From Puccinia triticina (lineage: Eukaryota; Basidiomycota; Pucciniomycetes; Pucciniales; Pucciniaceae): 64,000 nt of DNA. Below are positions 1 through 9,382 of this stretch, in pieces. The stretch's first letter is position 1. The number at the start of each line of letters is the position of its first letter. The position numbers were made by a program, and so were the translations under genes. Below the pieces are notes generated by a model, which did not search any database, had not been told where the DNA came from, and worked only from the letters and a program-made list of their open reading frames with translations. The stretch lies in contig NC_070560.1 in assembly GCF_026914185.1 (NCBI RefSeq), forward strand, positions 2,099,501 through 2,163,500. The letters run 5' to 3'.

Positions 1-1746
1 CAATGATTGTCGCTTCTTCCCCTTTTCCGGGCGTTCCATGGGTGAAACAGAACCGCTATCATCTTCGCCATGCACCGGAACCGACCGTCTTGAACCAGAG
101 GCCCGCTTGGACAAGTTTTCAGGAGCCCATTTCGAATCACTTCGTTTCCCGCCAGACCTATTCTTCCTGACCGAGCCGCCCCATTCCTTCCACAATTCTA
201 ACATATCCGTCATGTCCATTTTCATCTCCTTTCCCATAGTGCATCCCCGCTTTTGATAGTGCGCATCATCGAAAGTCCCTCCGCAACGTATGCAGATATT
301 ACAATCGACACAGCATTGGCGAAAATCGGCGTAAGAAAATCCCGCCTTTCTCATAGCGGATGACACCTCGTCAAGATCCATTGAGTCGCCGTCCGGGAGC
401 TTAGATTGAGGTTGATGGAGAACAGGAGGAGGTTGTCGAAGCGGCGGATGGACTATCGGTCGAGGCTGGTGTAACTTAGGGTCCAGAATCTTGCTAACCC
501 CCGCCAAGTTACGAGAAACGGCTACCGCAATTTCTTGCTTCTCCGCCAAATCCACCACATTGTTCCAAGGGCCACGAATGAGCGCCATTTTGATAAGATT
601 AGGATCGATTGCTTTGTCGTATGCCTTGCATTGTGACCGGTCGTCGAGCTTCAACGGATGGAGAAGAGAATTGAACAAAATGTTGAATTCTTCAATCAAT
701 TTGCTTCCTTGGCGGGCCGCATAAAATGCCGCTTCAGCTTCTTCCAGCTCATGGTGATTAGCAAATGTGTGCTCGATAGCGCCGATAAAAGAATCGACAT
801 CCTGCAACTCAGCAATGACATAGTCCATTTTCGCCGATGCTCTGAGGGTCGGTAGATGCAAAACCTCCGCATTTCTTGAGAGCAAACCGCGCCACCAAGT
901 GTAAGCTGGGACCTCACCGTCCGATCGACCAGGACCCAAGCGAAAATAACCGGAGATCCACAAAATCTTTTGCTTTTCGGTATTGAACTGTTCGCCAATG
1001 CGTTCAAAGGTGTTTCTCATAGTGAAACAAAAATTATTAGTTTCACGCGGAGCACCGGTAAAGAAAATGTGGGCCTGATGGGGAGGTTCGATAAAAAATT
1101 TTGGTCTTTCTGACAAAGACTGAGTATTAACCACCTCCAAACGCCCCAATCTCCCACCCAATGCGTTATTAGATCCTTCAAGCAGACCTCGCAAATGAGC
1201 GATCGATTCTTGACTCGCAGATTGATTCTTCATTAACTCCGCATGGAAGACGTCCTTTATGTTCTTGGTGTCCTCCTGGAGCGAAGTGATCGCGCGTTTA
1301 TCCTGTCGAGCTTGAGCTTTCAAAAGAGAAATAGATGCCGATTGCGCTTGCAACAAAGAAGACTGTGTGGAATTATCCACTCGAAGGTTGGCGAGCAAAG
1401 CCGACATGTCGTCCTCTTCTCGAGAAGAAATTGGAATCTGAGGACCGGATTCATGCTGAAGTTGAGGCGATCCATGTTGATGACTGGGACCAGGAGGAAA
1501 TGCCGGTTGAGGACTCGGACTTAACTGCGGTGAAACTGATGGGATTGGGCGAGGCGAAAAAGCCATGAACGAAGGAGAATTGTGATCGATTGGCGAAGGC
1601 GAATTGACCACAAAAAATGGTGACTGCGATGTAGGATTCGGAAAGGGTGACTGCGGTGTAGGATTCGGAAAGTCTGGTGGTGATGGAGTAAATCTGGGAT
1701 AGTTTCAAATAGGAGAAATTGGCGAAATTTCGGAGTTATCGGACAT
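1..1746 (-). pseudogene. Gypsy-type retrotransposon Gag, partial at left edge
   Basis: One minus-strand frame is open from position 1 to 1704 and beyond the window. Going from the N-terminus it shows a Pro/Ser-rich head with a repeated FPNPT.QSPF motif (about 1600-1700), a coiled-coil-like Gln/Ser/Leu stretch with many LLQAQ-type repeats, then a retrotransposon-gag core that includes FTGAPRETNNFCF and WISGYF followed by YTWWRGLL (about 900-1080). A Cys-rich segment with CCVDCNICIRC and a later His and Cys follows, in the place of a zinc knuckle, and then a basic tail. The best upstream ATG is 1746-1744, but an in-frame TGA at 1707-1705 interrupts it after 13 codons, so either translation starts lower (ATG near 1566) or the copy is dead. 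Protease and pol would lie left of the window. Assignment to Gypsy gag is from the domain pattern; I saw no pol. Confidence 0.72.
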
Positions 1747-2232
1747 AAATAGAATTTATAGTATAATAGTGTATAAATAAAAAGATCGAGATATAAATGT
1801 GAAGGCTAGCCTACTATTTAGTTCGCTATTTGGCTATGAAACTTATCCGAGAGGATAGTTCGCCGTATGCTTAAATAGTAGATAGGATTCAGTGTGATTT
1901 ATAAAGTTTTTATTTGATAAGCTTTCCGAGAACAAGATTGCTCGGATAGATGTTGATAACTAAGCTTGTAAATATAGTGACAAATAATATCTCGATAGGA
2001 AAAGAAGAGGAAGGAGAAAGAAAGGATTTGAGGAGCGAAGAAAGTAAGTACAACTTCGTCCGGCAAAATCCGATGACGTCACATTAATGAAAATACGTCA
2101 TCATCATAATCCACATGGATCGTCATGACCCAGAAACAAGGAAATCCCGATCGCCGATCAACCTAATTAATCTTAACCATCAACCCATAATAATCAGCTA
2201 ACATGCATTAATTAAGGATCGGGGTCGTTACA
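1747..2232 (-). mobile_element. LTR plus leader of the Gypsy-type element
   Basis: Reading the minus strand, the element begins TGTAACGACCCCGATCC at 2232, a typical fungal LTR start. It runs without ORFs through an AT-rich leader to the Gag ATG at 1746. The inner LTR end and primer-binding site could not be fixed. An imperfect inverted repeat built on CTACTATTTA and TAAATAGTAG lies at about 1811-1887 and may be a structured leader. The partner LTR is outside the window, so the target duplication cannot be tested. Confidence 0.5.
2074..2081. promoter_or_regulatory. CRE-like TGACGTCA site in the LTR
   Basis: Perfect palindrome TGACGTCA, the consensus for ATF/CREB-type bZIP factors, with a second half site (ACGTCA) about 20 bp away. 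It sits in the part of the LTR where U3 promoter elements would be. Function is inferred from the motif only. Confidence 0.3.
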
Positions 2233-2696
2233 CCCGGCCACTCCCCTCTGACAGCTGCGACTTGTTCATTTCAACCCAGCAACAGTCGCCAGAAAACCAA
2301 ACAACCCCAATGACTGACCGAGTACAAGTTTGTAGATTCACGTGTCTAGATTGGGCCCGGCTTCCCCCCAAAGTGTCCTCGCACCCACGGATTTGGCGAC
2401 CTATGTACCACATTACCCAATGCAATATCCTTCGAACCCTCACTAATTGAAGCCTCCGCCACTGCCTCTTTCCCCTCAAACCAGCTTGAAAAGATCAAGA
2501 CCCTCAACGTCTCAACTGCTGCTCAGTTGAGTGTTCTTCCAACTGCACATTGTATGACTCCATTCGTATGCAGGTTTGGAATTAGTTGATCCCAAGCGTA
2601 TCAGCATTTGGGGGTGGAGTTGTAAGTGACTTGGGGTTGTTGATCTGTTTTTGTTTGTGCGGAGAGCTGACCAAAGTTGTGGGTTTTCCTCAACAG
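2233..2696 (+). other. Coding-like but unassigned stretch next to the LTR
   Basis: No complete gene. Around 2428-2530 a plus-strand frame reads smoothly (SLIEASATASFPSNQLEK and onward) before a stop near 2587, which suggests another gene fragment. I could not identify it. The position directly before the dipeptidyl-peptidase fragment may mean it belongs to the same captured block. Confidence 0.25.
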
Positions 2697-3020
2697 ATGG
2701 TGGTTATTTGATGTGCAAGGTAAGCCCTGACTGTCTAAACACCAAAAGAGGGTGTAAGCACTCGCTGAAAAAGTCGGAACCTAGCTGACTCGAGTGATTG
2801 ATCGCCCTACAGACCGTTGAATCGCACTCCAAAGATTTCTCCATGGCCTTGGCCGTCACCCCAGTGATTGACTGGTGGTTCTACGACAGTATCTACACCA
2901 AACAGTACATGTCTACGCCCGCGTTGAATCCGTTCGGCTATCAGAACTTGGCTGTCAGTTGGGTCGAAGGGTTCGGGAGCTTGAGCTTCTCTCTGGACCA
3001 TTGTTCTGCTGGAGATAATG
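2697..3020 (+). pseudogene. Dipeptidyl aminopeptidase (S9B, DPP-IV/Ste13-like) fragment
   Basis: A short exon (2697-2719, GGYLMCK) is followed by a GT-AG intron and a second exon (2813-3020) whose product contains FSMALAVTPVIDWWFYDSIY and then KQYMSTPALNPFGYQ. This closely follows the region just after the catalytic Ser in the alpha/beta-hydrolase domain of fungal dipeptidyl aminopeptidases, which cleave N-terminal X-Pro dipeptides and mature secreted peptides. It ends at a well-formed donor (GTATGT at 3021). Only about 75 residues exist; the catalytic Ser exon upstream and the His region are missing. Intact splice sites show that it came from genomic DNA. Downstream the sequence switches directly to importin beta, so this is a chimeric relic. 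Confidence 0.7.
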
Positions 3021-3099
3021 GTATGTGTATGTTGCCACTAGATCTATTTCTATTTGGTCAGCTCATTTCCTCTATACGGCAAGTCTCGAGCATAACGAT

Positions 3100-3645
3100 G
3101 ACCGGGGTGCTTCAGGCGGTCGAATTCTGGTCCACTGTGTGTGATGAAGAAATCAAACTTTAAATCAAAGCTGAAGAAGGTCTCGAGTACTCAGAGCCAA
3201 CGGAAAGAGAGTGCCAGCACTTTGCCAAGGTCGCCCTTCGGAAATTATGCCAATCTTGCTCACCCTCCTTACCCGACAGAATGACGATGCAGACGATGAC
3301 AAATGGAACGTCAGCATGGCGACCGGAACGTCGCTCGCCCCACTCGCCCAAACTGTTGCTGATGCATTAGTGACGCCGGTGATCCTGTTTGTGGAAAGCA
3401 ACATCAAATCTGCTTACTGGCAGACGAGATGCAGCCTGCATCATAGCCTTCGGCTCAATCCTTGACGGGCCAGATCCTAAAATGTTGCACCCACTCGTCT
3501 CACAGGCCCTACCGACCCTGATTGAAATCACACAGGATCCGTCGATTGATTTCAAGGATACCGCTGCCTGGACGTTGGGTAGAGTGACCGATCAACTGAT
3601 TGGCACCATCAAGCCTGACGTCCACCTCTACCGACTGTTATGCCA
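3100..3645 (+). pseudogene. Importin subunit beta-1 (Kap95) fragment
   Basis: Three reading frames joined in order give a continuous match to the HEAT-repeat region of Kap95, the karyopherin that carries classical NLS cargo through the nuclear pore. Recognisable pieces are AVEFWSTVCDEEIKL, the DDADDDKWNVSMATGTSLAP stretch, AFGSILDGPDPKMLHPLVSQ, and the AAWTLGRV..QLIGTIKPDVHL segment. The copy is dead. There is a TAA at about 3161-3163, a frameshift near 3240 and another near 3420, and it stops at about 3645 in mid-protein. It follows the dipeptidyl-peptidase fragment on the same strand. Confidence 0.8.
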
Positions 3646-3832
3646 CTGCTAAATATTACTCCTACCAGTAATCTTGGTCCTGCCTCATCCAATTGTGGCT
3701 TTGGCCAATGCGGTCAACCCCCTAACATGGTTGTTATATTTTTTGGTCCAATTAAGAGGTCCAAAGGATCCATGTATTCTTCAAACTGTACCAAACCAAC
3801 CCTCCAACATATAAAAGCACAAGAAGACCATG

Positions 3833-4079
3833 CACTGCAAAAAAAACTTGGTCAACTGCTTTCAGTTGACATGCAGAGAACTCAAGCCAAGCTGCCATTG
3901 TAACTCCACCTGAATGCACAAGTGTCTTTGTTGGCACAGTCACTGTGCAAGGTGCACAGTGACTGTGCATTAAAGCTTGGGTTGAGTCAAACCTTGAGTA
4001 AGGCTGGTGTAACACCACAAGCTTCCTCAGAGTTACCACATGTCAACTGCTCACAGTTGACACAGTTTTTTTTGCAGTG
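3833..4079. mobile_element. 247-bp MITE, CACTG termini, 3-bp target duplication
   Basis: The left end CACTGCAAAAAAAACTTGG and the right end, which reads outwards as CACTGCAAAAAAAACTGTG, are terminal inverted repeats. They are flanked by ATG on both sides (3830-3832 and 4080-4082). Just inside each end is a perfect hairpin, GTCAACTG-CTTT-CAGTTGAC on the left and GTCAACTG-CTCA-CAGTTGAC on the right. The interior has a further long palindrome (about 3936-3970). There is no ORF. CACTG ends plus a 3-bp duplication point to the CACTA/EnSpm superfamily, which is an inference from termini only. Confidence 0.75.
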
Positions 4080-4543
4080 ATGGACTGTTTTGTGACTTCA
4101 CACACATATGTACATATCTATTTATGGCCATTTACAATGTTTCAAACTCTCTCATGCTATTTCTGATGCAATTCATCCACCTCAACCCACAAAGGAGTTT
4201 GAACTGAACTCAAACCCTGGATTTTGTGACATCTAACAGACAGCTCATCACAACCTAGCGCGCACGCGCGCGCTACAACAAAACAAGACAAGAGACAGAA
4301 ACAAAACAAAACAGAAGAAAAACCAAGACCAACCCTCCTCATCCAAACCTGTCCAAAGCGCGCGTATAAGAAAAGAAAATAACAAACATGATGAAAAAGA
4401 AAAGAAAGCTGACAGGAGAACAAAACCACCAACACAGAAACAAGAGAAAAGAGGAGAAAGGGAGACCTGAAACGCCTTGAGGATGCGCCATGCTGCGCCG
4501 TTGAACTTGAGGAGGCCTTGAGGGCTGAAAGCTTTGCCATAAC

Positions 4544-4649
4544 TTTGATTGAGTCGCGGGACTCAATCAGATTACCTAATCATATTTGATTGAGTCGCGG
4601 GACCCAATCAGATTACCTAATCATATTTGATTGAGTCGTGGGACCCAAT
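4544..4649 (+). repeat. 41-bp tandem repeat, 2.6 copies
   Basis: Units start at 4544, 4585 and 4626 and each begins TTTGATTGAGTCG. The first unit contains the palindrome GATTGAGTC-GCGG-GACTCAATC; the other two carry one base change that weakens it. The array is conserved in copy B. Confidence 0.9.
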
Positions 4650-5029
4650 GATGGCTGCCAGCGCACACAGTGCGCAAAGAATCTTGATCCCCACACGTGT
4701 ACCCATCTGTCCACCACAACGGCCAACTTTTGGCGCTTTGGCGGCGCACTGCAACTGCCGTGTACATCTTATGAACACTACCTTCCACAAATTTCTAATC
4801 TCATTTTAGCCCAAACGTCTCCTCAACATCTTGTGTTTGTCTGTTTTGTAGCTTGTATTACTCAGATGCATTGCATCTTCATTATTAACCAGATGAAAGT
4901 TTTCATTTCTTGTTTGCTTCTCCTTGAATTTTATTAGCCCACAACCCCACACCCAGAATAGAAAAATCAATCAGTCTTAACCATCTTCATGTTTTTTTTC
5001 TGCCCAATACTGGAAGACATAATCTGCCG

Positions 5030-5373
5030 GGAGGACTTCCTCTTGGAAAGGTGTCTACAGTACAACCAGCTTGCCCTATGCACTTCCTCCTCCGGCCTTG
5101 GACAGAAGCGAGTCGGTCAATGTCGATCTTATGTGGTTGACGTGAGCAATGACTAAATAAAAAAGCTGGTTAGGTGTGAGTGTCAAGCGTTTTGGTGAGG
5201 GTGATTTGCCGATTAAGCGGACAAACCAGACATGTTCCAGACACTAAAATATAGGAAGAATACCAAGTCAGCATGCCGGCTATATTGGGTCACAAGTTGA
5301 ACGCAGAGGCCAAAGCTTACTTGGCCTGCTTGTTCATGAGTCCTCGGACTTGGTCAACGGTAAATTTCACCAT
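5030..5373 (-). pseudogene. Elongation factor 2 (eEF2) N-terminal gene fragment, copy A
   Basis: The ATG at 5373 gives MVKFTVDQVRGLMNKQAK, the N-terminus of eEF2, ending at a GTAAGC donor (exon 5321-5373). After an intron-like stretch a second piece (about 5085-5150) reads VIAHVNHIRSTLTDSLLSKA, the G1/P-loop region of the translocase. The consensus AHVDHGKST is altered to AHVNHIRST, which removes the P-loop Lys. Several residues between the exons are missing and a TAG follows at once. eEF2 moves tRNA and mRNA through the ribosome using GTP; this fragment cannot. The retained intron indicates a DNA copy. The same fragment is in copy B. Confidence 0.7.
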
Positions 5374-5404
5374 CTTGAGAGATCTAAAACAGTTTGAACT
5401 TAAC

Positions 5405-5492
5405 TAAGCCCCCGTCCACGCTGCGGCGCAAGCAGCTTTTAGCCGGGGAGAGATGTGTAGCACTGTGATCTCTCCTGCGTGGAGGGGGCTTA
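5405..5492. mobile_element. 88-bp hairpin MITE-like element, copy A
   Basis: TAAGCCCCCGTCCACGC at the left is mirrored by GCGTGGAGGGGGCTTA at the right, enclosing a second inner stem (GAGAGAT / ATCTCTC). The outer TA on each side could be a TA target duplication, which would fit a Tc1/mariner-type MITE. No coding content. Confidence 0.5.
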
Positions 5493-6320
5493 TGAACTAT
5501 TGGCACATGTTGGCGTGAGAGCATTCACCAATTTTGGTGGTGAAGGATGTTATTCCTCCACAGCGCTCCCAGTATCAACCAAGTTCATGATTCCTCCTGA
5601 CCATGTGAGATTGAGCATATTCTTGTTGATCCTGTCTGCTCAGAATACCTATATTCCATCTCCATCATGCCCAATAAGCTTTCCAATTTTTGGATTTTGG
5701 GTTTTTCCAATGGTTGGCAGTGGTCAGTTACCTCGACTTCCTACCAAAACCCTAGGTGCAAAAAGGAAAAACGGTAAAGGGCCGACCCGGCTTGAAGGAG
5801 TTGGCAACTTCAAAAAAAGATAGAAAATATACAAAAACAGATTCAGAGAAACTGAGCGGACAGAAAGATAGCCAAGATCCCAGTGCTCAGCTGGGATTAA
5901 GTAAGAAAATAATGACATATTGTGGGGAGTTGTGAATTGGAAGCGGAGAAACTGCAAGCCTATTTCCAAGATAGCCTCACGCAAACATGTTCCTTTTGGT
6001 CATAAGCCCTGCTTGCACCTACACGACCTGCGGTGCTTGCGGGCTTTGTTAAGCTCGAAAACGGTTGGAGGAGACAATGCAGTCAATCCGTGATTAGCTC
6101 GGTGCCTGGAGGCCATATGCCTGCCTGGGGGTCAGCAGAAATTAAATGCGCAATCGACTGAGGGAAGGTTGAACGTACCAACGGAGTCTATGGCCATCTT
6201 TGGTCTTTAGATGCTTCCTTTCTGCTGGGAGTTCCTGGCAGTCTTGGGCGCGGCGGGGGGTGAATGTTGACCCAATCAAGCTCAGTCAAGTACTGCCATG
6301 AACGTTACACTCGTCATACA
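5493..6320. other. No recognisable gene, copy A
   Basis: Unique-looking sequence inside the duplicated block, identical in layout to 34188-35015. ORFs up to 114 codons exist but show no motif. At about 6183-6204 the minus strand has a short ATGGCC exon followed by a GTACGT donor-like site, which may be another gene fragment. I could not name it. Confidence 0.3.
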
Positions 6321-6641
6321 CCTCAGGACTCGGGTTAGGTTCTTTTGCCCCTCAACCTCTCATTGTCTCTCATCTCTCCAAATCTGATCTTGAGTCTGAA
6401 ATCCTGACAAACTTGAGATTTAAGTATGGCTAAAAGGTTCACAAGCATTTGTCAGATGACATGGTGCTACAGAACTAAAAATAAGGACAGTTATGCTATG
6501 GACAATAATGCCAATGTTGTGCCGTAAAACCAGAGGGCTAATTGTTTTGTGAGATGAATGCACAAAGTGGATATGTTGAAGATAATAAAATGCTTTGGTT
6601 AAGATAAAAAATGATTTCAATGAGATCAGAAGTTTAGGGGA

Positions 6642-7894
6642 TTAAGGGTCAGTGTTTGGAACGCAATAGCCACAATGCTTGAAAGCATTGAAAGCCATCT
6701 CTGCTGTCAAAACCTTGGCAGCAATGCGACGAATTGTGCCTTCAGGGTCCGGGGAAAAATTCAGTTCTTGAGATGAACGCATTTTTTGTTTGATTGCTGC
6801 GAAGCCGAGTTCAATCGGGTTCAGCTTGGGACAGTAGGGCATGGAAGGTAGAGAATTCGTACACCTGCCGCATTGCACAGCTCTTCAACACAATCACCTC
6901 GATGGATTGCGGCGTTATTGAAGACAAGCACGGAGTTGAAATTGGGATATCTGTTCATTCTGGGAAGCTGTTAGGAAGCCTATTAGTATCAGCGGTATTA
7001 AAGTCTTAAGGGTTGATTTTTGTAGCTTACCAAGTCAAACTCGAGGAAATGTTCAAATTTGAAACCAGTGTATGTCTGTGAGGTCATTGTGATGGCCAAA
7101 AGCCCATCAATTGATATTTCTGGTAGCAGACTGACCCGCTTGGGGTTCTGATTGATAATGTGTTGCTCTGAGGGGGTCCCAATGGAGGACCTAGCAAAGG
7201 ATCAAAGGAGATCACTGTCACAAAAGGAGCTCTCATCTAGAGGAGTTGCCCAGAAGAAGACAGTCAGTTTTGGTGAATAAGAGAAAAGCAATAGGGCTAA
7301 CTTACCGGTAAACACAAGAAAGTCAGCTGGGAAAAATTCCATCCTTTTGATGTAGGAGTATTTAGAGGTGAGTGATTTGTGAACGTTCTTGGTCTTGGGT
7401 TTCTTCAAACTTATCATCAAGCGCTCCACGAGGTTACGGTGAACGGCCTCAATACTGAGCAAGAGTCCGGACGAGTCATACAGACGTTCTTGTAGTTCGT
7501 GCAGAAAGAGACCGGGTTCCAACCGGACAAGTTCAATCATGAAGTCGCACTCGACAGGAGTCAGGATTGCTGGTCGGCCGCGGCGCTCATACAACGTCGG
7601 ATCCTTCACAACGCATTGGGTTTCTTGGAAAAGCTGAAGCCACCTACGGAACAATTGCAGAGAAACCTTGACCTCCAGTAAGCGCCGGATTTTGGCCAAT
7701 GAGAGTCCTTGATGTGCCATGCGGACCACAACGGCCTTGATTTCCGGGGCGTATTTATGATAAACCATAGAGTCAGGGGTGCTGGTTGGTGGAGTTTGTT
7801 GGAATTGATTAGCGGAGGCGGTGTTGATTGATCTTGGTGGGATGGATGATGGGTGCCTGTAAAACCCCTGCACCTTGGGCGCCGCACATTTCAC
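6642..7894 (-). pseudogene. IS630/Tc1-mariner-type transposase (DDE_3), copy A
   Basis: Three exons: 7306-7894, 7031-7236 and 6642-6967, with 69- and 63-bp introns. Exon 1 has a helix-turn-helix region (core MVYHKYAPEIKAVVVRMA from ATG 7770, RRWLQLFQE, GRPAILTPVE). Exon 2 begins with the first catalytic Asp in FTDESSF. Exon 3 contains RMNRYPNFNSVLVFNNAAIH and PYCPKLNPIELGF. The second catalytic Asp, normally D in the DNA-x-IH motif, is Asn (FNNAAIH). A TGA interrupts exon 2 just after DSDLL, where relatives have Arg. This copy also has a 2-bp insertion near 6842 that breaks the frame before NPIE. It is therefore inactive. It lies in inverted orientation to the relic at 8641. Confidence 0.85.
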
Positions 7895-8097
7895 AAGACT
7901 GTCACAAGAACCAACTTCGACCCCATATAGTACTGTCGCCTCTGCCCTCCTAGCTCAGCAGAGATCCCCGACCAACTGACCATCTCTCCTGAGCTAGATG
8001 AAATAAAGACCCCTACATTGGCATCAGAAACCTTGAGACTGTTGTATCTCTGTGTGCCAGTGCCCTAGCCCAGTGAAGAGCTCCCAGCTCTTACAGT

Positions 8098-8560
8098 GCC
8101 GGCTCCTGACCGCACAGCTGCCTTCAGCCGGTCATCAGACTGATCCCCCCGGAGCTGTGTATGGCAGAAACCTGGGGATTAAACCGGGTGCTGTGGCCAG
8201 CTGTGTGCCAATTCTGGGCCTGAAGTCCATAACCTTACTATCCAAAAATGCTTGGAAAGTCCAAGCATTAGTAAAAACACAATATGTATGTGTCTGATGT
8301 GAGAGAACGTATGCTGTGGATGTAAAACCCTTTGACAACCCCTGAAAAATAGGACCAAATAGGCACAACAGCCAACATAATTATGTGTTGTGTTTCTAAT
8401 AATGCTTGGGCTTTCCAAGAATTTTTGGATGGTAAGGTTATGGACTTCGGGGCACAGCACCCGTTTAATCTTTGGGTTTCTGCCATACACAGCCCCGGGG
8501 GGATTGCTGTGATTGGATGACCGGCTGAAGGCAGCTGTGCAATCAGGAGCCAGCGCCCAT
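8098..8560. repeat. Foldback of about 440 bp, copy A
   Basis: The left arm (about 8098-8290) and right arm (about 8350-8560) are imperfect inverted copies. Shared landmarks are GGCTCCTGA, CACAGCTGCCTTCAGCCGG, GTGTATGGCAGAAACC, AAGTCCATAACCTTAC and CCAAGCATTA. It sits between the two inverted transposase copies, so the arms are probably the 5' ends of the two elements lying face to face. Confidence 0.8.
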
Positions 8561-8640
8561 CATCAATCCCACCAATATCCATTGACACGTATTCCGCCAA
8601 TCAATAACAACAACCTCCACCAACCAGTACCTCCAATTCT

Positions 8641-9040
8641 ATGTCTTATCGCATGTACGCCCCAAAAATCAAGGTTGCCGTGGTCCGCATGGCACAACAA
8701 GAACTGTGATTGGCCAAAATCTGATGCTTACTGGAGGTTGAGGTATCTCCACAGTTGTTCCGTAGATGGCTTCAAACTTTCCAAGAAACCCGATGCGTTG
8801 TGAAGGATCCGACGTTTTATGAGCGCCGCCGCCAACACTTCATGATTGAACTTGTCCGCTTGGAACCGGGTCTCTTTCTGCACGAAATATAAGAGTGTCT
8901 CTATGACCCGTCTGGACTCTTGCTCAGCACCGAGGCCGTTCACTAAAACCTTGTGGAATGTTTGTCAATAACTTGGTAAGTACTCAAGCACAGTGGCCTT
9001 TGTTTTCCAAACAACTGACCCTTAATCTCCCTAACTTCTG
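8641..9040 (+). pseudogene. Internally deleted transposase relic, copy A
   Basis: ATG at 8641 starts MSYRMYAPKIKVAVVRMAQQ, clearly related to exon 1 of the minus-strand transposase. Stop codons follow QEL, LAKI and HEI, and a block is missing in the GRPAILTPVE region. After the HTH part the sequence jumps to the final codons (FQTTDP-stop) and the shared 3' tail, so almost all of the catalytic domain is deleted. Confidence 0.8.
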
Positions 9041-9382
9041 ATCTCATCAAAAGCATTTTCATCTTAACCATATCCACTTGTATTTCAAATCATGACGCGT
9101 GCAGTCATCTCACAAAAAATTAGCCCTCTGTTTTTATCTCAATACAAGTCGGTGCAACATCAGCATTGCATAGTTGTCTTTATTTTTACTACTGTACTAG
9201 TAGCACCATGCCATCTAACAAAAGCCTGTGAACCTTAAATCCCTACCAAAATATCAAGTTTTTCAGGATTTTAGAATCAAGATTGGAGAGATTTACTCAG
9301 GACTGCCCGAGGGCTTGGATACAATGTATGCAGATGTTAGGATCCGCATCACAATATCAATGAACAAGAACCCTGGATTCAG

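Noticed and set aside
4157..4540. 127-codon minus-strand ORF with hydrophobic stretches (and the 137-codon version at 32822-33235)
   Set aside because: Composition comes from an A-rich plus strand. It has no signal or domain logic, and one end differs between copies A and B. Another frame (GLLKFNGAAWRILKAFQ then a GT donor) could be a gene fragment, but I could not identify it.
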